A program made the translations under genes and the position numbers. Below the pieces are notes generated by a model. It did no database searches. It saw nothing but the letters and a program-made list of their open reading frames with translations, and was not told the origin of the DNA. From contig CAYQBK010000048.1 of the NCBI GenBank assembly GCA_964415715.1, positions 1 to 7,762 on the forward strand: 7,762 nt of DNA, given 5' to 3'. Below, one piece after another: positions 5,109 to 7,762 of this stretch (positions are counted from its first letter, which is position 1; the number at the start of each line of letters is the position of its first letter). This DNA is from DALYDK01 sp964415715 (GTDB taxonomy: Bacteria > Patescibacteriota > Saccharimonadia > Saccharimonadales > CAIOMD01).

Positions 5109-5252
5109 TCAGAGTTGATACTGTTGAACAAACTTACTGCGCGAAGCCTCTCTTAGTTCTAACATCCAATCAATATCTGGACCGCTAAGCAGCCAATCAC
5201 TTATACTGTCAAAAGGTTCAACCTGACTTGCTTCTGGTGCACCAGAATATTT
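5109..5252 (-). pseudogene. C-terminal remnant of a lost gene
   Basis: On the minus strand an open frame reads KYSGAPEASQVEPFDSISDW, then a helix-like LLSGPDIDWMLELREASRSK and FVQQYQL, ending at a TGA (5109-5111). The amino-acid pattern looks coding (two DW pairs, a charged helix), but upstream the frame reaches a stop at once and has no ATG, GTG or TTG start. It therefore looks like the last 45 or so codons of a gene whose body was replaced where the AT-rich 2H phosphoesterase gene begins. I do not recognise the family; small antitoxin-like C-termini look similar, but this is only an impression. Confidence 0.4.
5232..5247. promoter_or_regulatory. Perfect 16-bp palindrome upstream of the 2H gene
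   Basis: TTCTGGTGCACCAGAA is its own reverse complement and ends 25 bases before the ATG at 5273. This is a typical place for a dimeric repressor site, or a cruciform or short hairpin. It coincides with the end of the minus-strand remnant. Weak promoter-like elements surround it (TTGCTT 5228-5233, TTAATT 5251-5256). Confidence 0.45.
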
Positions 5253-5272
5253 AATTGGAAGTTAATTATAAT

Positions 5273-5800
5273 ATGTCGTATTTAGTTGTAGCTTATCCAA
5301 AACTTGAAAATACAGATTTTAACCTTATTCAAGATTATCGAAAGGACCATGATTTACGATATTATTCGTTAATAAAACCCCATGTAACTCTGGTATTTGC
5401 TATAGATAATATAGCTGAAAAAGCTTTCATTCAAGAAGTTGAAGAAAAAATAACTAACTTTAGTAGTTTTAAATTAACATTTAATGTTGCTACTATTAAC
5501 CTAGATAATTCTGGTGAATTTTATCATGAATTTCTAGTTCCTGATATAGGGAACTCTGACATTATAAAACTGCACGATAAACTATACTCCGGATTATTTA
5601 AAACCAACCTTCGACTAGATATAGACTATATTCCACATATAAGTATTGGTAATAGTGATGATGTAGAGACAACAAAAGCCAGAATTGATAAATTGAATAA
5701 TGCTGGTGTTGCGATGACTGGTGAAATCGATAGCATTGATATTATTGAATATAAAGATAATAATATAGCCACCATTAAACACTTAAAGTTAATCAATTAG
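5273..5800 (+). CDS. 2H phosphoesterase (LigT / 2'-5' RNA ligase-like)
   Basis: This 175-aa protein has the two signature H-x-T/S motifs of the 2H phosphoesterase superfamily, HVT at residues 37-39 (PHVTLVF) and HIS at 122-124 (PHISIGN), separated by about 83 residues as in LigT-like proteins. Such enzymes open 2',3'-cyclic phosphates or act on 2'-5' RNA bonds; the real substrate here cannot be read from sequence. Length is normal for the family. The ATG at 5273 was chosen over the TTG at 5255 because family sequence starts at MSYLVVAYP. The gene is strikingly AT-rich compared with both neighbours, using mostly A/T-ending codons, which suggests separate acquisition. It converges with the kinase gene, leaving about 64 bases without an obvious terminator. 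Confidence 0.8.
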   Translation: MSYLVVAYPKLENTDFNLIQDYRKDHDLRYYSLIKPHVTLVFAIDNIAEKAFIQEVEEKITNFSSFKLTFNVATINLDNSGEFYHEFLVPDIGNSDIIKLHDKLYSGLFKTNLRLDIDYIPHISIGNSDDVETTKARIDKLNNAGVAMTGEIDSIDIIEYKDNNIATIKHLKLIN

Positions 5801-5864
5801 GTTTATTTTTAAATAATATTGGTTAGTAATAAATTTAGTGAACTACCCAGAGGAATTATTGTTT

Positions 5865-6473
5865 TTATAAATGCAATGCAGTCATAACTGCTTCCAAGTC
5901 TGCTTTACTATTCTTGCAAATTTTCACGACTGGGTAGCCATATTTAAGTGCACTTTTTTCTAGCTTTTGACTAAATATTGTCGCCCACTCAACCTCTTTT
6001 TCTTTGACGTCATCTGGATATTTATCAGCGTCGTCCCATAATCCACGATCAAAAACGACCTGTCGCATACGGTCTTCGTTATCATCAATCAAAAATACTG
6101 GACGAATATCGCTACTTGTTTGAAGTGTGGGTATAAGTTCAGGTAGAATATTCACACCCTCAATGATAAAACCCTTGCGCCATGTAAAGTCGTCTTCGAT
6201 GAGCTTTTTATTACCAAGCCATGCGGAAGCACCTTGCCTAAACTCCATATCTGCAATTTGTTCTGCAGTAAATGTTGTCAGAAATGAAACCGCATCGTGA
6301 CCATCAACACCGTACAAGTCGAGGTGTTCACTTTTATTGGCCATAACTCGCATAATTTCTCTGGTCTGATCAGTAGATATCCATGGCAAACCAAGCTTTG
6401 CCGATAGTAACCCAGCTATTGTAGATTTACCGACAGTAGGTGCACCACCAATCAAAATTATTTTTTTTGTCAT
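5865..6473 (-). CDS. P-loop kinase (AAA / 2-phosphoglycerate kinase or zeta-toxin-like)
   Basis: This 202-aa P-loop NTPase has a Walker A motif GAPTVGKST at about residues 10-18. A conserved TDQTREIMR segment follows at about 38-46, as in small-molecule kinases of this group. Next come a hydrophobic strand GFIIEGVNILPELI, a likely acidic or substrate-binding region, and DDNEDRMRQVVFDRG with conserved Arg that may form the lid. The C-terminus ends as a helix (SKADLEAVMTALHL). Related proteins are annotated as 2-phosphoglycerate kinase-like or zeta-toxin-like; I cannot assign the substrate. The start is the ATG at 6473, not the upstream alternative at 6497, because a TATAAT lies 6 bases before the ATG. 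It follows the FAD oxidase by 36 bases on the same strand but has its own promoter. No antitoxin gene is adjacent, which argues against a toxin role. Confidence 0.75.
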   Translation of the reverse strand: MTKKIILIGGAPTVGKSTIAGLLSAKLGLPWISTDQTREIMRVMANKSEHLDLYGVDGHDAVSFLTTFTAEQIADMEFRQGASAWLGNKKLIEDDFTWRKGFIIEGVNILPELIPTLQTSSDIRPVFLIDDNEDRMRQVVFDRGLWDDADKYPDDVKEKEVEWATIFSQKLEKSALKYGYPVVKICKNSKADLEAVMTALHL

Positions 6474-6479
6474 ATTTAT

Positions 6480-6485
6480 ATTATA
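6480..6485 (-). promoter_or_regulatory. -10 box of the kinase gene (leaderless arrangement)
   Basis: On the minus strand TATAAT (6485 to 6480) is followed by six bases and the ATG at 6473, the same geometry as for the DUF4145-type gene. No good -35 is seen. Transcription would start at the A of the ATG. Confidence 0.55.
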
Positions 6486-6509
6486 ATGTAAAAACAAATT
6501 GTTCGTGGG

Positions 6510-7762
6510 CTATGTGCGGGGCATGTAGTCGTATAGGTGGCCCATGCCATAATCTGTCCGGACAATCTTCTGTAGGTCAGGCAGATTTGTATCCATTTTG
6601 ACACCCGGGTTCATAGAGCCGTATGGGTCAAATAACTGTTTTATTTGTTTAAATACATCGTATATTTGCTCGCCATACATCAACCCAACATACGGCGCTC
6701 GCAAACGGCCATCATTATATTGCCCCGTGATCGACCCGCCCATATCAGTCACTAGTTTGTAGTAGGCGTTTGTAAGCTTAAATACTTTTTGTCTGTCGCC
6801 CAATGTATTTAGGTCAACCATGGGCATTGTTTGTATATTGGATTCACCCGCATGACCCCAAACAGCCTTGTCAACACCGTACTCATCACACAATCTATAT
6901 AGATGCACCAAATATTCATTGAGTTTGTTTGCTGGAATTGATGCATCACCAATAATTGGTACAGGTTTTTTATTGCCAGCCGATTGCCACAAGACTGCCG
7001 CGGCAGAATCCCGCAGTTTCCATATATCCTCTTGGTCAAATTCATCATCTGTTTGCAAAAACTTATAGGCAAATTTTTCAAATATTTTGGTAGTTTTCTT
7101 GGAAACTTTTTTCCGTTTACGTTTTTTATGATCATCAAATTCAACAAACAATATCACTTTAGGGTATGGTTTCTGGACAAGATTAGTTAAATGATTTGGG
7201 CAAGTCGCTTCGACAAATTCGATAAGATTATAATCTATCACTTCCAAAGCACTTGGCTCTAATGGCAAAATAGCAGTTATTGCATTTGTTGCATTTTCTA
7301 AACTATCGAAATACGCTAGGTGTAAAGTATTTTTAGGGTTATATGCCTCAGCATCGACGGTTAATTCAGACATGATACCAAGCGTACCCTGCGAACCAAC
7401 AATAAGCTTAGTTAGGTCAATATTGCCCTTGGCATCTTTTATACTCCAAATATCATACCCGCTATTATTGCTGAGTAGTGCAGGTTTAGTTTGGGCTATA
7501 AGTTCGGAATTTTCTGTAACAATAGAATCTATTGTGCGATATATCTCGCCCTCTAGTGTCGCAAGACTCTTTTTCTTGTTTAGGGCTTTTTTTGTTATCA
7601 GACCCGTCTCCATCACTTCACCATTTGCCAAAACAAGCCTAACAGAATTTATATAATCACGTGTATAGCCATATTTGACACTTCTCTTTCCCCCGGCATT
7701 GTTAGCAACCGCCCCACCAAAAGTTGAATAATCAATAGATGACGGTGCAGGCGGAATGTTGT
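6510..7762 (-). CDS. FAD-linked oxidase / D-2-hydroxyacid dehydrogenase-like (5' end outside window)
   Basis: Coding continues in one frame from the right edge to the TAG at 6510-6512, about 417 codons. The first visible part is the FAD_binding_4 fold (STFGGAVANNAGGKRSVKYG, then DYINSVRLVLANGE, and later KLIVGSQGTLGIMSELTV). The FAD-oxidase C-terminal domain follows, ending in KQLFDPYGSMNPGVK, the family's usual DPxxxxNPG terminus. Family members oxidise D-lactate, glycolate or other 2-hydroxyacids and pass electrons to the membrane chain or a partner. Two motifs are changed: GHxGDGNxH is here GHAGESNIQ, and GEHGxG is here GQYNDG, so the second His, the Glu and the last His of the presumed metal site are missing. 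There is a Lys-rich insert (KKRKRKKVSKK). The substrate may therefore differ. The N-terminus and promoter lie outside the window. Confidence 0.8.
   Translation of the reverse strand, partial: NIPPAPSSIDYSTFGGAVANNAGGKRSVKYGYTRDYINSVRLVLANGEVMETGLITKKALNKKKSLATLEGEIYRTIDSIVTENSELIAQTKPALLSNNSGYDIWSIKDAKGNIDLTKLIVGSQGTLGIMSELTVDAEAYNPKNTLHLAYFDSLENATNAITAILPLEPSALEVIDYNLIEFVEATCPNHLTNLVQKPYPKVILFVEFDDHKKRKRKKVSKKTTKIFEKFAYKFLQTDDEFDQEDIWKLRDSAAAVLWQSAGNKKPVPIIGDASIPANKLNEYLVHLYRLCDEYGVDKAVWGHAGESNIQTMPMVDLNTLGDRQKVFKLTNAYYKLVTDMGGSITGQYNDGRLRAPYVGLMYGEQIYDVFKQIKQLFDPYGSMNPGVKMDTNLPDLQKIVRTDYGMGHLYDYMPRT

Noticed and set aside
5267..5272. TATAAT directly before the ATG at 5273 as a promoter of the 2H gene
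   Set aside because: Transcription would begin about 6 bases inside the gene, beyond its own start codon, so this box cannot serve that ATG.
5865..6473. Zeta-type toxin of a toxin-antitoxin pair
   Set aside because: No small antitoxin gene lies next to it, and the P-loop alone is shared by many metabolic kinases.
6809..7656. Other-frame open frames over the FAD oxidase
   Set aside because: All overlap a family-matching frame that is open for more than 400 codons.

Overview
The window is a stretch of bacterial DNA of moderate G+C carrying mobile-element genes and accessory cargo. Gene style is compact: several genes have a -10 box placed so that transcription would begin at or next to the ATG, and few have strong Shine-Dalgarno sites. 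A candidate phylum radiation (Patescibacteria) host, possibly Candidatus Saccharibacteria, would fit the recombinase type and gene mix. That is an impression from family knowledge and is weakly supported. The code looks standard: TGG is used for Trp throughout and long genes lack internal TGA.

Layout. Positions 1-1600 (minus) hold a large serine recombinase with resolvase, recombinase, zinc-ribbon and coiled-coil parts, cut in two by one in-frame TGA at 1025-1027 and running off the left edge. A small unknown gene (1619-1828, minus) lies just upstream of it. At 2056-2289 (plus) is a short phage-type helix-turn-helix protein. Positions 2290-2540 hold no clear gene but have base-pairing potential.

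The most interesting block is 2543-4147. A strong promoter drives a 34-codon leader peptide with a Phe cluster (four Phe in seven codons). It is followed by mutually exclusive antiterminator and terminator hairpins, then a 78-aa unknown protein, then a single-chain PheRS-like class II synthetase (PheS-type catalytic core fused to the FDX-ACB domain normally found at the end of PheT). This has the layout of a classical translation-coupled Phe attenuator controlling a mitochondrial-style compact PheRS or PheRS paralogue. Several residues of its amino-acid pocket differ from canonical PheS.

Downstream are a zinc-ribbon DUF4145-type protein broken by a frameshift near 4822 (4318-5069), the C-terminal remnant of a lost minus-strand gene (5109-5252), and an AT-rich 2H phosphoesterase (LigT/2'-5' RNA ligase-like) gene preceded by a perfect 16-bp palindrome. 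On the minus strand at the right are a P-loop kinase (5865-6473) with its own leaderless-type promoter, and the C-terminal part of an FAD-linked oxidase (6510 to the right edge) whose usual metal-ligand motifs are altered.

Taken together, the left half looks like a decaying integrated element: a broken integrase, a phage-type HTH and a broken DUF4145 gene. Embedded in it is an intact, elaborately regulated synthetase-like operon.
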